The notes beneath the pieces are model-generated. The model ran no database searches and had not been told where the DNA came from. It saw nothing but the letters and a program-made list of their open reading frames with translations. A stretch of DNA of 64,000 bases, from assembly GCA_028712075.1 (NCBI GenBank), contig JAQTQX010000006.1, positions 1 to 64,000 on the forward strand. Reading direction: 5' to 3'. Every line of letters starts with the position of its first letter. Position 1 is the stretch's first letter. Position numbers and translations under genes: made by a program. Positions 35,913 through 45,675 of the stretch are shown here, piece by piece. This DNA is from Desulfuromonadaceae bacterium. GTDB taxonomy: Bacteria; Desulfobacterota; Desulfuromonadia; Geobacterales; Pseudopelobacteraceae.

Positions 35913-36200
35913 TCAGGAAAAGACAATAACCGGCGGTGTGGTAGCGCGATAAAGAAGGAACGTTCTGCCAAGAATCTGGGCAACGTCTGCCTTGCACGCA
36001 TCAGCAAGAGCGGCAGATGCCTCATGCCTGTCCAGCAGGCAGCTTTCAAGAAGCTTTACCTTCACCAGTTCATGGTGATCCAGAGAGGCATTTGTTTCAG
36101 CAATCAGCGCCTCTTCAATCTCTTTTTTGCCGATCTGGATAAGCGGTTTCAATTTGTGCCCGAGGGCGCGCAGGTGGCGTTTCTGTTTTCCGGTCAGCAT
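35913..36200 (-). CDS. yhbY: YhbY family RNA-binding (CRM domain) protein
   Basis: The 95-residue protein is a single CRM domain: LTGKQKRHLRALGHKLKPLIQIGKKE, with the GxxG-like loop, then ELVKVKLLESC and a final IGRT-like GRTFLLYR. YhbY binds pre-50S ribosomal particles. It lies 40 bases downstream of the DUF255 gene and may be cotranscribed with it. Confidence 0.92.
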   Translation of the reverse strand: MLTGKQKRHLRALGHKLKPLIQIGKKEIEEALIAETNASLDHHELVKVKLLESCLLDRHEASAALADACKADVAQILGRTFLLYRATTPPVIVFS

Positions 36201-36240
36201 ATAGTAGTGAACTCCCTGTTTTTATGTGGGGCAAGCTATA

Positions 36241-38442
36241 TCACAACGCATGAGGTGCTGGCAAATTACAATTGCTGCCGATAAGAGCTATTCCCTGCAG
36301 CTGCATAATTCTTTCAAGTTCCTGAACCGTGGAAACAGCAGGCAGACAGGTGCCGGGGAAACAGATGGAAAGTGACAGAGGGGCAGGCCTGTTGTCGCAG
36401 TTCACAATCAGATTACTAATAGCGTAACCGTGCAACGCTCTGTTGAGCGTGGAGGCATCAGAGCTGCGGGCATCCCCGCTGAAAGTGGCGACGGTCGGCG
36501 TGGCTTCGAGGAGGGACAGCATTTGCAGTGCGCCGAGATGTCCGAGCGGGTTGTGCTGAATGCCGTCGCCGATTGCTGCGAGAGCGGCACGGGCGGCAGT
36601 GAGAAACTCCGGCCTGTCGTCGATCCAGGCCAGTCGATACAGCAGGTGGGCAGTGCGGGAAAATGCCGATGGCGTGACGCCGTCGTGGTCTGACGACATA
36701 CGTGCCGGCATCTGCTCGGCATCGTGGCCGATGAGAGTGAACTCGCCGGAGTCAGGGTCACGAAACAGTTTCAGGATGTCCCTGGCAAGAACTTGCGCCT
36801 CTGTCAACCAGTTCTGGTCAAGCGTCGCCTCAAACAGGTCCAGCATTCCTCCGGCCAGAAAAGCATAATCCTCCAGAAAACCGGGGACATCCGATGCCCC
36901 GTCCAGATAGCTGCGCAGAACCCTGCCGTCATTACGGCGAAGCCTGGTGTTAATAAAGGTTGCTGCCCGTGCAGCAGAGTCGGCGTATTCCGGCTTGTTG
37001 AAGATGGCTGCGGCAGTGGCGAGCGCCGAAATCATCAGGCCGTTCCAGGAGGTAATGATCTTGTCATCCCGCAGCGGGCGGATACGCGCTTCGCGGCGCT
37101 TCAGGAGCGTTGCCCGGCATCGTTCCAACTGTTTGTATGTCTCATCACTATGCAATCGGTGGAGTCGGCAATATTCATCAAGATCGACCGGGGTGGTGAG
37201 AATGGTCTCCCCTTCGAAGTTTCCCTCATCGGTTACCGCATGGTAGCGGCAAAACTGGTCGGAATCCGATCCGAGGCAGGCGTCGATTTCGCGTTTATCC
37301 CAAAGATAGAATTTGCCTTCAATCCCTTCTGAATCAGCATCAAGAGCAGAACAAAAGGCGCCTTCCGCCGTTTGAAGCTCCCGCGCGGCAAACGTGAAAA
37401 TATTTTCCGCCATGGCACGCAGAAACGACTCTCCCGTGGCACGGAAGGCCTCAGTCGCTACCTGGGCCAACATGGCCTGATCGTAAAGCATTTTTTCAAA
37501 ATGGGGCGCCAGCCAGAACTGATCGACCGAGTATCGGTGCATGCCACCGCCGAGCTGGTCCCAGATGCCGCCGCCCCTCATTTTCCGCAGGGTATGGAGC
37601 GCTATTTCCAACTCAAAAGTCCTCTCCCTTTTAAGGCGAGGTTTTAAAATTCCTTCCCCTTCAAGGGGAAGGTTAGGATGGGGATGGGGTAGTTGTTGTC
37701 TCTGCCCGATCAGCCAACGCAAATAGATCGGCATCGGGAATTTTGGCGCAGTGCCAAAGCCGCCGTTTAACGGGTCATAGATTCTCTTCAGGGTCTGCAG
37801 CGCTTTTTCGCTGGTAGCGGTTACATCCGGTGTACTTCCGTCAGCCCGCCCCTTCCGCGAATTATCCAGCGCCTCCATAATCCCTCGACAGTTTTTATCA
37901 ATCATGTCAGGACGTTGCTGCCAGAGCGTGGCAATATTGGCGAGCAGCTCCATCAGGCCGCTCATTCCATCCCGCCCTCGCTTGGGGAGGTAGGTAACCG
38001 CCATAAACGGCCGCTTCTCCGGGGTCATAAAAATATTCAGCGGCCAGCCGCCGCTGCCGGTCAGTGTCTGTGCCACCGCCATGTAAAAGTCATCAATATC
38101 AGGGCGCTCTTCCCGATCCACCTTGATGCAGACAAAATGGCGGTTCAACAGGGCGGCAACCTCACCGTCTTCAAACGATTCATGGGCCATGACATGGCAC
38201 CAGTGACAGGTGGCATAGCCGATGGAGAGCAGGATCGGCAGGTTCTCAGTGCGGGCCTTGGCAAAGGCGGCATCACCCCATTCGTACCATTTTACGGGGT
38301 TTTCGGCGTGCTGCAGCAGGTAGGGACTGCGAGCGAAGATCAAACGGTTGAACCGCTTGCCTCCGTCGGCGGGAAGCGTGGTTTTGTCGATAGCGGTCAA
38401 TTCAGCTATATATGCCGTCATGTCGTTGATCCGGTGAGACAT
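36241..38442 (-). CDS. YyaL/DUF255 thioredoxin-domain protein
   Basis: The 733-residue protein has an N-terminal thioredoxin-like domain with [15 protein letters not shown] and a long alpha/alpha-barrel domain like that of glycoside hydrolases and epimerases ([28 protein letters not shown]). Its biological role is unknown. About residues 245-280 ([13 protein letters not shown] and [13 protein letters not shown]) are encoded by a repeat element in frame (37605-37700) and are absent from usual family members as far as I recall. ATG 38442 has GCGGAGAA upstream. It follows the kinase at 38461 by 18 bases and may be at the end of the signalling operon. Confidence 0.9.
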   Translation of the reverse strand: MSHRINDMTAYIAELTAIDKTTLPADGGKRFNRLIFARSPYLLQHAENPVKWYEWGDAAFAKARTENLPILLSIGYATCHWCHVMAHESFEDGEVAALLNRHFVCIKVDREERPDIDDFYMAVAQTLTGSGGWPLNIFMTPEKRPFMAVTYLPKRGRDGMSGLMELLANIATLWQQRPDMIDKNCRGIMEALDNSRKGRADGSTPDVTATSEKALQTLKRIYDPLNGGFGTAPKFPMPIYLRWLIGQRQQLPHPHPNLPLEGEGILKPRLKRERTFELEIALHTLRKMRGGGIWDQLGGGMHRYSVDQFWLAPHFEKMLYDQAMLAQVATEAFRATGESFLRAMAENIFTFAARELQTAEGAFCSALDADSEGIEGKFYLWDKREIDACLGSDSDQFCRYHAVTDEGNFEGETILTTPVDLDEYCRLHRLHSDETYKQLERCRATLLKRREARIRPLRDDKIITSWNGLMISALATAAAIFNKPEYADSAARAATFINTRLRRNDGRVLRSYLDGASDVPGFLEDYAFLAGGMLDLFEATLDQNWLTEAQVLARDILKLFRDPDSGEFTLIGHDAEQMPARMSSDHDGVTPSAFSRTAHLLYRLAWIDDRPEFLTAARAALAAIGDGIQHNPLGHLGALQMLSLLEATPTVATFSGDARSSDASTLNRALHGYAISNLIVNCDNRPAPLSLSICFPGTCLPAVSTVQELERIMQLQGIALIGSNCNLPAPHAL
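37605..37700. repeat. in-frame repeat insertion inside the YyaL-like gene
   Basis: A perfect 10-base-stem palindrome lies at 37652-37672 (CCTTCCCCTT, one C, AAGGGGAAGG), flanked by A/T- and C-rich strings. It keeps the frame open and codes for a proline- and charge-rich stretch between the thioredoxin and barrel parts. Confidence 0.7.
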
Positions 38443-38460
38443 CGGTTCTCCGCGCAAACT

Positions 38461-39777
38461 TTATGGTATTGATACAATCAGCGGGGCGGCGTAATCAAGG
38501 GGCAATGATACCGTAAAGGTACTTCTATGCCCTACCTCGCTTTCGACCATGATCTCCCCGCCGTGATTTCTGACAATTTCATTGCTGATCGACAATCCAA
38601 GCCCGGTCCCCTTACCCGCCTCCTTGGTGGTGAAAAACGGTTCGAAGATATGCGCTTTTACCTCGTCCGGAATCCCGCACCCGGTATCGCTGATTGAAAC
38701 GTAAATATTGCCCCCTTCGCTCCAAGCTCGCACCGTGACCTCGCCCTGAGTGTCGATGGCATGGGCTGCATTGACCAGCAGATTCATGAAGACCTGACCC
38801 AGTTGCTGCGGGTAACAGCGCAGTTGCGGCAGATCGCCGTATTCACGTTTTATCGTCGCCTTATATTTCAGCTCATTATGGGCAATGTTGATGCTGGTCT
38901 CCAGACATTGAATGATATCGACAAGTTTCTGCTCCGATTCGTCAACACGTGAAAAGCATTTCAGATCCCTGACGATGCTTGTTATCCGTTCAACCCCTTC
39001 AAGTGTTTCCGCAATCATCTCAGGGATGTCTTTGGCGATGAGTTCTATCTTCATTTGAAGGCGAAGCGCCTGCAGTCGTTCAACATCACGCGAATCGGTC
39101 TTTCCGGTCAAGAGCGCCTCCTGCTGCGCCTCCATGAATTTAAGAATCTTTTCGCAATATTTGGCGAGCGATACCGTATTGCTGGAGATGAAGCCGATCG
39201 GGTTGTTTATCTCGTGGGCGATTCCCGCGCTCAACTGACCGATCGTGGCCATCTTTTCCTGCTGAATCATCTGCCGCTGGGCAGACTTGAGCTCGGAGAT
39301 AACCGTTTCCAGATCTTCCGTTCGTTGTCGAACCTGTTCTTCGAGCATCTCGGAGTGTACCTTGAGGGAGTCCTGATACTTCTTCACCAGCAGGAGGTTA
39401 TGCGTTCTCATCAGGATCTCCGTGGCGTCGAACGGCTTGTTGATGAAATCGTCCGCACCGGCGGCCATTCCTTTCAATCGCATCGCTTTCTCGTTGAGAC
39501 AGGTTACCAGAACAACCGGAATGCGCCTGGTTGTCTCACTCTCCTTGAGAAGCCGGCAGACCTCAAAACCGTCCAGATCAGGCATCATCACATCAAGCAG
39601 AATGAGGTCCGGAGGCTCTTCCCGCGCAGCCTGGAGCGCATGTGCGCCGCTGGAAAACAGATTCGTTGCGTATCCGTTCCTTGTGAGCATGTCGCTCAGC
39701 AATTCTTGCGAACTGCGATCATCATCCACGATAAAAATCGTGTGCGATACGGTATTGGAAGTTTTGAGTTCCGTCAT
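38461..39777 (-). CDS. REC-histidine kinase (REC, coiled coil, HisKA, HATPase)
   Basis: The 438-residue protein has an N-terminal receiver ([21 protein letters not shown]) in residues 13-130, a coiled coil (about 140-175), a HisKA box [12 protein letters not shown], then N box ([14 protein letters not shown]), DTGCGIPD, and [13 protein letters not shown]. No transmembrane segment is seen, so it is cytoplasmic and takes phosphate from an upstream kinase or CheA. It is the last kinase of the large minus-strand cluster, 44 bases from the next kinase. Confidence 0.9.
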   Translation of the reverse strand: MTELKTSNTVSHTIFIVDDDRSSQELLSDMLTRNGYATNLFSSGAHALQAAREEPPDLILLDVMMPDLDGFEVCRLLKESETTRRIPVVLVTCLNEKAMRLKGMAAGADDFINKPFDATEILMRTHNLLLVKKYQDSLKVHSEMLEEQVRQRTEDLETVISELKSAQRQMIQQEKMATIGQLSAGIAHEINNPIGFISSNTVSLAKYCEKILKFMEAQQEALLTGKTDSRDVERLQALRLQMKIELIAKDIPEMIAETLEGVERITSIVRDLKCFSRVDESEQKLVDIIQCLETSINIAHNELKYKATIKREYGDLPQLRCYPQQLGQVFMNLLVNAAHAIDTQGEVTVRAWSEGGNIYVSISDTGCGIPDEVKAHIFEPFFTTKEAGKGTGLGLSISNEIVRNHGGEIMVESEVGHRSTFTVSLPLDYAAPLIVSIP

Positions 39778-39821
39778 GATATGCCACCTCTCAAAATAGA
39801 AAATAGTGCGTTACTTCAAAT

Positions 39822-41393
39822 TCATCCCTGGCGGGTGTCCGGCAGAGGGATCGTGAAACTGAATCTGCTCCCCGTGCCTTGCTCACTCTCCAGTCGAAGC
39901 GTACCACCGTGCAGTTCCACCAGCGTCCTGGCCAGAACCAGACCAAGCCCGACACCGGCAAATCTCTTGGTGTAGGGCGATTCCAACTGGGTAAAGGTGG
40001 TGAAGAGCTTCGGAAAATCAGCGGGATCAATACCGATGCCGCTATCCGATACACTGATTTCAAGGAGGCGTTCATCGGTGTGTTCAGAGGTGATGAGCCC
40101 GGCATTCACCACAACGTTTCCGTCGTTCGGGGTGAACTTGACCGCGTTGCTGATCAACTGATAGACAGCCTTTTTGAGTTTGGTCACATCGGCTTTGATC
40201 GTAACATCGGCCTCCGGTTCCACCTCAAGCGTGAGCGTGATGCCGCGTTTTTCCGCCTCCTGTTTGAAGACGTTCAGGGATGGGGTGATGATGTCCCGTA
40301 CCGGAAAACAAGAGAGTTCAAGAACTCCGCCTTCGAATTCGCCCTGGGCCATGTCGAGAATGTTGATCAGCATGTTTCGCAGCCGCCAGCCGCTGTTCTT
40401 GATGTTATTCAGGTAGTCACGCTGTTTGTCGTTGAGCGGGCCGAACAGCTCGTCGCACAACACATCGCTGAAGCCGATGATGGCATTCAAGGGGGTTCTG
40501 ATCTCGTGGCTCATATTGGCAATGAACTCGGTCTTGGCCCGGCTCGCTTCCTCGGCTGCGAAACGGGCTTTTGTGGCTTCATCAAGCGCTTCGCGGAGAA
40601 GTCTCTCCGTCTTCAACTGTTCGGTGATGTCGTGGCCGACGCCATTAAACAGCAGTTCCCTGTTCGAATCGAGAAACGGCATTCCGTTTGCCACAAAATT
40701 GCGCCAGGAGCCATCGGCATGCTTGACGCGATAGGGTGGGGAGGTCGCCGCCTGCATCGTGCCGATGACCTGCTGAAGATATGCCACGAGGGGCGCTACG
40801 TCATCCGGATGGACGAATGGAATAAAGCTTTTACCCACTACGTTGTCGGCCGGATAGCCGAAATGCCGCTCCCAGGCGGAAGAGACGAACAGGAACGTCC
40901 CTTCGCAGTTCAGGGTGAAAATAACATCGAACGAATTGTCGATATACACCCTGAGCTTCTCGACATTCTCTGTCACACGTTCTTCAAGATGCTCCTGATA
41001 TTTCCTGATCGTCTCCTCCGACTGCTGTTTTTCGATGGCGCGCCTGACGTGCAGCAGCAACTGATCAATCTCGTACGGCTTTTGCAGATAGGAAAAGGCT
41101 CCTTTGTTCGTCGCCTCGATAGCTGAATCAAGCGTGGCATTTCCGGTAAGGATGATGGCCTCGGTATGCGGATAATCGGCCCTGATCCTCTTCAGCACAT
41201 CAAGCCCGGAGATATCCGGCAGTCGCAGGTCGATAAGGGCGAGATCAACCGGATTCCGCTCGATCATGGCAAGCCCCTCTGTTCCGTCTTTTGCGGCAAT
41301 AGTCCGGTATTCCTTTGCCTCGAGGATATCGGAGAGGGTTTTCCTCAGATTGGGATCATCGTCTATGATCAGTAGTACCGGACGGTCTGTCAT
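39822..41393 (-). CDS. REC-PAS-histidine kinase
   Basis: The 523-residue protein has a receiver (LALIDLRLPDISG, QKPYEIDQ) at 5-120, a PAS domain (DVIFTLNCEGTFLFVSSAWE) at about 155-265, HisKA NMSHEIRTPLNAIIGFSDVL, and HATPase motifs (LISNAVKFTPNDG, VSDSGIGIDP, GVGLGLVLARTL). It has no membrane segment. Start ATG 41393 has a GAGG eight bases upstream; ATG 41414 is less likely. It is one of five kinases in this run. Confidence 0.9.
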   Translation of the reverse strand: MTDRPVLLIIDDDPNLRKTLSDILEAKEYRTIAAKDGTEGLAMIERNPVDLALIDLRLPDISGLDVLKRIRADYPHTEAIILTGNATLDSAIEATNKGAFSYLQKPYEIDQLLLHVRRAIEKQQSEETIRKYQEHLEERVTENVEKLRVYIDNSFDVIFTLNCEGTFLFVSSAWERHFGYPADNVVGKSFIPFVHPDDVAPLVAYLQQVIGTMQAATSPPYRVKHADGSWRNFVANGMPFLDSNRELLFNGVGHDITEQLKTERLLREALDEATKARFAAEEASRAKTEFIANMSHEIRTPLNAIIGFSDVLCDELFGPLNDKQRDYLNNIKNSGWRLRNMLINILDMAQGEFEGGVLELSCFPVRDIITPSLNVFKQEAEKRGITLTLEVEPEADVTIKADVTKLKKAVYQLISNAVKFTPNDGNVVVNAGLITSEHTDERLLEISVSDSGIGIDPADFPKLFTTFTQLESPYTKRFAGVGLGLVLARTLVELHGGTLRLESEQGTGSRFSFTIPLPDTRQG

Positions 41394-41414
41394 TTCCGTA
41401 TCCTCGCGCATCAT

Positions 41415-41530
41415 TTCTCATACCAAGTCGCAATCAAACGATTACGTTGTTGTCTTCGTCAGCAGCTCCTCAACGTACTAAACGTACGCCTCGGTCGCTA
41501 CACTCCTCGCCGCCTGGTATCAAACGGTTC
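41415..41530. repeat. intergenic repeat element, copy 2
   Basis: The core 41454-41526 is related to 2173-2251: CTCCTCAACGTACT, a hairpin ACGTACTAAACGTACG-like dyad around 41474-41488, and CTCCTCGCCGCCTGGTATC. It fills the gap between two signalling genes and supplies the stop codon and final residues of the double-receiver gene (stop at 41498-41500). Confidence 0.8.
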
Positions 41531-42277
41531 TCCAAGGACCGCGCCAAGCTTGTTACGCTGTATCTCCTCGACGGTTGTAATCAACGACTCTACTTCAATG
41601 GGTTTGTAGAGGCAGGTATATGCCCCAATCCGGTACCCCTTTTCGATTGAATCCGCCATCTCCTCACCATAGCCGGTGACCAGTACGACCGGCTTTGAAG
41701 GGTATTTTGCACGTATTTCCCGCAGGACATCCAGACCATTTGCGTTGCCGAGTTTGAGATCAAGGACAACGGTCAGCTTGTAGTCGTTTTCCATGTGACC
41801 AAGCACCTTTGCAGGGTCAATCTCTGTTGCCACCCGGTATCCCCGCAATTGAAAAATATCCTTGAGCGTTTTGCAAAAACCGGGGTCATCATCAACAATG
41901 AGGATGCTCCCTTCTTTCCTGATATGGGACAAAAACAAAAGCACCATTTGAATATCAACCGGTTTGGTCAGGACAGCATACGCGCCGTTCTTTTTGGCAT
42001 CCGCCTCCATCGCCTCCGTTGTATATGCGCTGATCAGAACAACGGGGAGACGGGGAGAGATCTCCTTCATCATCAGTAAGGTTTCGATTCCATTGATCCC
42101 CGGCATTTTCATATCCATCAGCACACAGTCGGGATTGTCGGAGCGCACTTTTTCGACCGCCTCCTCGCCCGAATACGCTTCCGTCGCCTCAAGACCTTTC
42201 ACCTTCAGAATGTCACAGATGGTTTTTACCATGCTTCTGTCGTCGTCCACGACAAGCACCCTTGTTTTTTCTCCCAT
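41498..42277 (-). CDS. response regulator with two receiver domains
   Basis: The 259-residue protein has REC1 (CVLMDMKMPGING, VLTKPVD; residues 6-120) and REC2 (VVLDLKLGNANG, YKPIEVES; about 125-245) with no output domain. Both aspartates are present. It would act as a phosphotransfer sink or adaptor. Its last dozen residues (LGEPFDTRRRGV) lie in repeat copy 2, so the C-terminus has probably been reshaped by the insertion. It follows the PAS-kinase gene by three bases. Confidence 0.9.
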   Translation of the reverse strand: MGEKTRVLVVDDDRSMVKTICDILKVKGLEATEAYSGEEAVEKVRSDNPDCVLMDMKMPGINGIETLLMMKEISPRLPVVLISAYTTEAMEADAKKNGAYAVLTKPVDIQMVLLFLSHIRKEGSILIVDDDPGFCKTLKDIFQLRGYRVATEIDPAKVLGHMENDYKLTVVLDLKLGNANGLDVLREIRAKYPSKPVVLVTGYGEEMADSIEKGYRIGAYTCLYKPIEVESLITTVEEIQRNKLGAVLGEPFDTRRRGV

Positions 42278-42280
42278 GTC

Positions 42281-43615
42281 CTATCCCCTCTCGCACGGCA
42301 GTATCACCGAAAATGTCGTTCCTTTTCCCAACTGGCTCTCCACTTCGATCCTGCCGCCGTTTGCCTCTGTCAGGTTCTTGCAGACCACCATCCCAAGTCC
42401 TATTCCCCGCGGCTTGGTGGTGAAGAGCGGCTGAAAAAGTTTATTCATGCTCTCGGGGGATACCCCCTCACCGGTGTCAGTGACGGAGATTTCGATGGAA
42501 TCTCCGGTTTCTTGTAGGAACGACCCTGTGTGATCGCTAGCAACAGGGGAGCCACGCAGGGCCCGCCCTGCATTATCAACCAGCCGCGCCGCGATACATA
42601 GTGAGCCGCCGTCAGGCATCGCCTGGAATGCGTTGGTAATCAGGTTCTGGAACACCTGCCCCATCTGCAGCGGATCTATCCTGAGTAATGGAAGTCTGTC
42701 CGGCAGATCGGTTTGAAGGTTGACGTTGTCTGGTACAACACTTTTCCCAAGAATTTCCTCCAGCAATTGACGGACCGTCACGCACTTTGTCTGAGGTGTT
42801 TTGGTGCGGGCAAAATCGAGGAGGTCGGTGATGATTTGCAGGGAGGTGTCGATTTCGTGCTTGATGATCTCCAGATAGTCCCTTGTGGTCTCGTCCGCCT
42901 CCGATAAGACTATCTTCAGAAAATATACGGCATTACTTATTACCCCGAGGGGATTGCGTAGCTCGTGCCCCACGCTCCCGGAGAGCTGGCCGAGGATGGC
43001 GAGCTTCTCCTTGCGCACCAGTTCCTCCTGCGCATCCAGCAGTTGCCTGATTTTTTCGTTCAACGATTTGTTCAACTGTAGAATTTTTCCTTCCGCCAGC
43101 TTGCGTTCGGTGATGTCAAGGATCACCCCGATCAATCCGCTGACGACTCCCTGATTGTCGGTGAAAACCGCCTTGCTGAAGACGACGTCGTGTAAAGAGC
43201 CATGCGTGTCCTTTACCTGAGACTCGTATTGTTGTATCCCACTACTCTCGTAAAGATCGGTATCCTTCGCATGATAGATTTTCGCAAGCTCCGGTGGACT
43301 GATGTCGAATACGCTCTTGCCGATAAGTTGATCTCTTGTTGCACCGAAGTATGTCTCGTATGCCTTGTTGAATCCAAGATAGCGCCCCTCACTGTCCTTA
43401 TAGAAAACGGGAACAGGGATCGCATTCAGCAAAGTGTTGAGAAAGTGCTCGCCTTGACGCAACGCCAGTTCCGCCCGCTTGCGTTCGGCGATTTCCGCGT
43501 AAAGTTTGTCCGACTGCTCAATTGCGGCCTTCCCGGACACCTCCAGCAACTGCTCCAATGCTGCAATCCGCGCTTTGAGAGATTGAATCTCGATTGTTAC
43601 GGGTTCGTTGTTCAT
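42281..43615 (-). CDS. PAS-histidine kinase
   Basis: The 444-residue protein has an N-terminal coiled coil, a PAS domain (NAIPVPVFYKDSEGRYLGFN; residues about 60-175), a HisKA-like box SVGHELRNPLGVI and HATPase motifs (QNLITNAFQAMPDGG, VTDTGEGVSPE, GIGLGMVVCKNL). It is cytoplasmic. In the ATPase, ALRGSPVASDHTGSFLQETG is an extra loop encoded by a hairpin-rich stretch (42505-42575). It is likely the partner of the double receiver directly downstream. Confidence 0.9.
   Translation of the reverse strand: MNNEPVTIEIQSLKARIAALEQLLEVSGKAAIEQSDKLYAEIAERKRAELALRQGEHFLNTLLNAIPVPVFYKDSEGRYLGFNKAYETYFGATRDQLIGKSVFDISPPELAKIYHAKDTDLYESSGIQQYESQVKDTHGSLHDVVFSKAVFTDNQGVVSGLIGVILDITERKLAEGKILQLNKSLNEKIRQLLDAQEELVRKEKLAILGQLSGSVGHELRNPLGVISNAVYFLKIVLSEADETTRDYLEIIKHEIDTSLQIITDLLDFARTKTPQTKCVTVRQLLEEILGKSVVPDNVNLQTDLPDRLPLLRIDPLQMGQVFQNLITNAFQAMPDGGSLCIAARLVDNAGRALRGSPVASDHTGSFLQETGDSIEISVTDTGEGVSPESMNKLFQPLFTTKPRGIGLGMVVCKNLTEANGGRIEVESQLGKGTTFSVILPCERG
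42505..42575. repeat. hairpin-rich insertion inside the HATPase of the PAS kinase
   Basis: Two adjacent perfect 6-base hairpins lie here: CCCTGT/ACAGGG (42524-42529, 42543-42548) and GCAGGG/CCCTGC (42556-42561, 42566-42571). They encode the extra loop that precedes IEISVTDTG in the kinase. Confidence 0.5.
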
Positions 43616-43659
43616 AATAATTCCTGTACCGATCCGGTTTCAGCGAATACGGTCATACA

Positions 43660-43755
43660 TCAATCAACAGTTCGTTCCACCCGGTTCCGCCCCTGCTGCT
43701 TGGCCCGGTACAGGGCCTTATCCGCCGTGGTGATCAGAACATGCTCCGCTGGTTT
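43660..43755 (-). pseudogene. GGDEF-domain C-terminal remnant
   Basis: Directly after the TAG stop of the HD-GYP gene, the same frame continues for 31 codons reading KPAEHVLITTADKALYRAKQ and ending QGRNRVERTVD before TGA. ADKALYRAKQQGRNRV is the typical end of a GGDEF diguanylate cyclase domain. The rest of the domain is missing, so this is a fossil of a cyclase gene or domain deleted at this point. Confidence 0.75.
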
Positions 43756-45267
43756 CTATACCGTTTCCGCAAAGATCTCGGCAAATCTTCCGTGGATCTC
43801 TCTGAAAGCAGCCAGCACCCGTGGATCGAAGTGTTGCGGGATGGTTCTGCCGTCTCCTTCGGTGAGGATACGGAACGTGGTGTCATGGTTGAACGCCGCT
43901 TTATAGCAGCGCTTGTTGCGCAGGGCATCATACTGGTCGGCGAGATTCAGAATGCGCCCCTCAATCGGAATCCGCTCGCCGGCGAGCCCGAATGGGTAGC
44001 CGCTGCCGTCATAGCGCTCGTGATGGGTGAGTGCGATGCTCCGTGCCAGGGTCAGACGGACATGGTCACCGATGATTGCCGCCCCGAGAGTCGTGTGCTG
44101 CTTGACCAGATCGAACTCCTCCGGAGTCAGGGGGGCCGGTTTTTTCAAAATTTCCGGAGAGAGATGGATCTTCCCCACATCGTGCATAATCGACTGGTGG
44201 CGGATCAACGCGACAAACTGCTCGGGCATGCCCAACTGCCGTGCCAGCAGTGCGGAGTACTCCCCCACTCGCAGGATGTGGTTGCCGGTGTCCTCATCGT
44301 TGATCTCGGAGGCCCGCGCCAGGGCATGGACGGTATAAGCGAAGGCATCCTCGGTTTCCTGCACCTGATGTGAGAGAGACTTGAGGAACAGGCTCTGGGC
44401 AACGACACTGTTCAGCACCTCGGCATCATAGAGGGTAACACGGCGCCCGTAATTGAGGGCACAGAGGGTTATCTGACTGCTTTGGTGACAGATCAGATTG
44501 GAAACAGTGGTAACATGTTCATTCAGAATAGAGAGAAGTTCACGGTGCTGTTCCTGGAGATCGGCCTGATTGAGCCAGACGAAACCTGTCCCTCCGGCAA
44601 CAAGCGTATTTAGGTGATGAACAATAAATGCAGGAAGAGGCGTCATCGCAAGTGTTCCGGCGTCATAACCGAACAGGTAACCGGTATACCCCTCGCTCTC
44701 GCTTCCGAGTCCGACCAGTATTCGTTCCGGGTTTTCGATCATTTCTGGTGAAACGGCAATAATCTGACGGACAATATCGCTGATGCTGGTCATAAAATCG
44801 AAATGAAACGGATCGAAGCCGGTGAATAATTGTTCGCCGAAGTTGGTCAGGCTGGTAATGTTGTGGTAGGCGGAGTAGAGCTGATCGTCGAGCGCCTTCA
44901 CCTTCAGAAGCATGCCGATTCGAGCCAGAACCTCGGCACTGTCGAACGGCTTGGAAATAAAATCTTCGGCGCCGGCTTCGATTCCCCTGATACGGTTTTC
45001 TCGTGCCGCATAGGCGGTAATCATGACTACCGGGATATGCCGGTATCGCTCGTCATTCTTTATTCTGCGACAAACCTCGAAACCGTCCATCCCCGGCATC
45101 ATCACATCCAGCAGCACGACGTCCACCAGTTCCCGCTCAATATTATCCAGAGCATCCGGGCCGTTCGACGCCATCAGGAGTTCAAAGCCGCGTGGCACGA
45201 GCATCGCCTCCAGCAGGCTGAGGTTCATCGGTTCGTCATCAACGCAGAGTATCCGTGGTTTCATCAT
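43756..45267 (-). CDS. REC-HD-GYP response regulator (c-di-GMP phosphodiesterase candidate)
   Basis: The 503-residue protein has a receiver (VVLLDVMMPGMDG, SKPFDSAE; residues 5-120), a middle domain without clear identity (130-300), and an HD-GYP domain (MHDVGKIHLSPEIL, LTHHERYDGSGYPFGLAGE; about 310-500). HD-GYP proteins degrade c-di-GMP. It is the only obvious output domain in the chemosensory cluster. The start overlaps the upstream single-receiver gene by 29 bases. A GGDEF remnant sits just after the stop. Confidence 0.93.
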   Translation of the reverse strand: MMKPRILCVDDEPMNLSLLEAMLVPRGFELLMASNGPDALDNIERELVDVVLLDVMMPGMDGFEVCRRIKNDERYRHIPVVMITAYAARENRIRGIEAGAEDFISKPFDSAEVLARIGMLLKVKALDDQLYSAYHNITSLTNFGEQLFTGFDPFHFDFMTSISDIVRQIIAVSPEMIENPERILVGLGSESEGYTGYLFGYDAGTLAMTPLPAFIVHHLNTLVAGGTGFVWLNQADLQEQHRELLSILNEHVTTVSNLICHQSSQITLCALNYGRRVTLYDAEVLNSVVAQSLFLKSLSHQVQETEDAFAYTVHALARASEINDEDTGNHILRVGEYSALLARQLGMPEQFVALIRHQSIMHDVGKIHLSPEILKKPAPLTPEEFDLVKQHTTLGAAIIGDHVRLTLARSIALTHHERYDGSGYPFGLAGERIPIEGRILNLADQYDALRNKRCYKAAFNHDTTFRILTEGDGRTIPQHFDPRVLAAFREIHGRFAEIFAETV

Positions 45268-45640
45268 GTTTACCGTCCGACAGATAGCTTATGATTGTTT
45301 TGGGCAATTTCCTGATGTCGATAGGTTTAATGATATAGCCATCAAATCCGGTGATAAAAAAATCATCCTCACTATCCTGTACGTTGGAACATGAAAGAGC
45401 AAATATGCCGATATCCCTGGTTCTGGGGTCGGAACGCAGCAGTTTGCCAGCTTCCAGGCCGTTCATTACCGGCATTTGAATATCCATCAAAATCAGATCA
45501 GGGTGATGCTCCAGTGCCAGGCGGACAGCTTCTTTACCGTTTTTCGCAAGCAGCACATTAAATTGCGACATTACCAGCACATCGTGGAGTAACGCCCGAT
45601 TTTGATCATTGTCGTCTACGACAAGTATGGTTTGCGACAT
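45239..45640 (-). CDS. single-domain response regulator (CheY-like)
   Basis: The 133-residue receiver has ILVVDDNDQN, LILMDIQMPVMNG with the phospho-aspartate, and GYIIKPIDIRKL. AGGAGG lies just before ATG 45640. It sits between a hybrid kinase and the HD-GYP gene, overlapping the latter by 29 bases, so it may relay phosphate between them. Confidence 0.92.
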   Translation of the reverse strand: MSQTILVVDDNDQNRALLHDVLVMSQFNVLLAKNGKEAVRLALEHHPDLILMDIQMPVMNGLEAGKLLRSDPRTRDIGIFALSCSNVQDSEDDFFITGFDGYIIKPIDIRKLPKTIISYLSDGKHDETTDTLR

Positions 45641-45675
45641 GTTGCCTCCTTGCTTATTGGTACTCTGGCCCATGA

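Noticed and set aside
39879-41126. Long + strand open frame opposite the REC-PAS kinase
   Set aside because: It is an antisense shadow of a gene with clear domains and shows no known motif.
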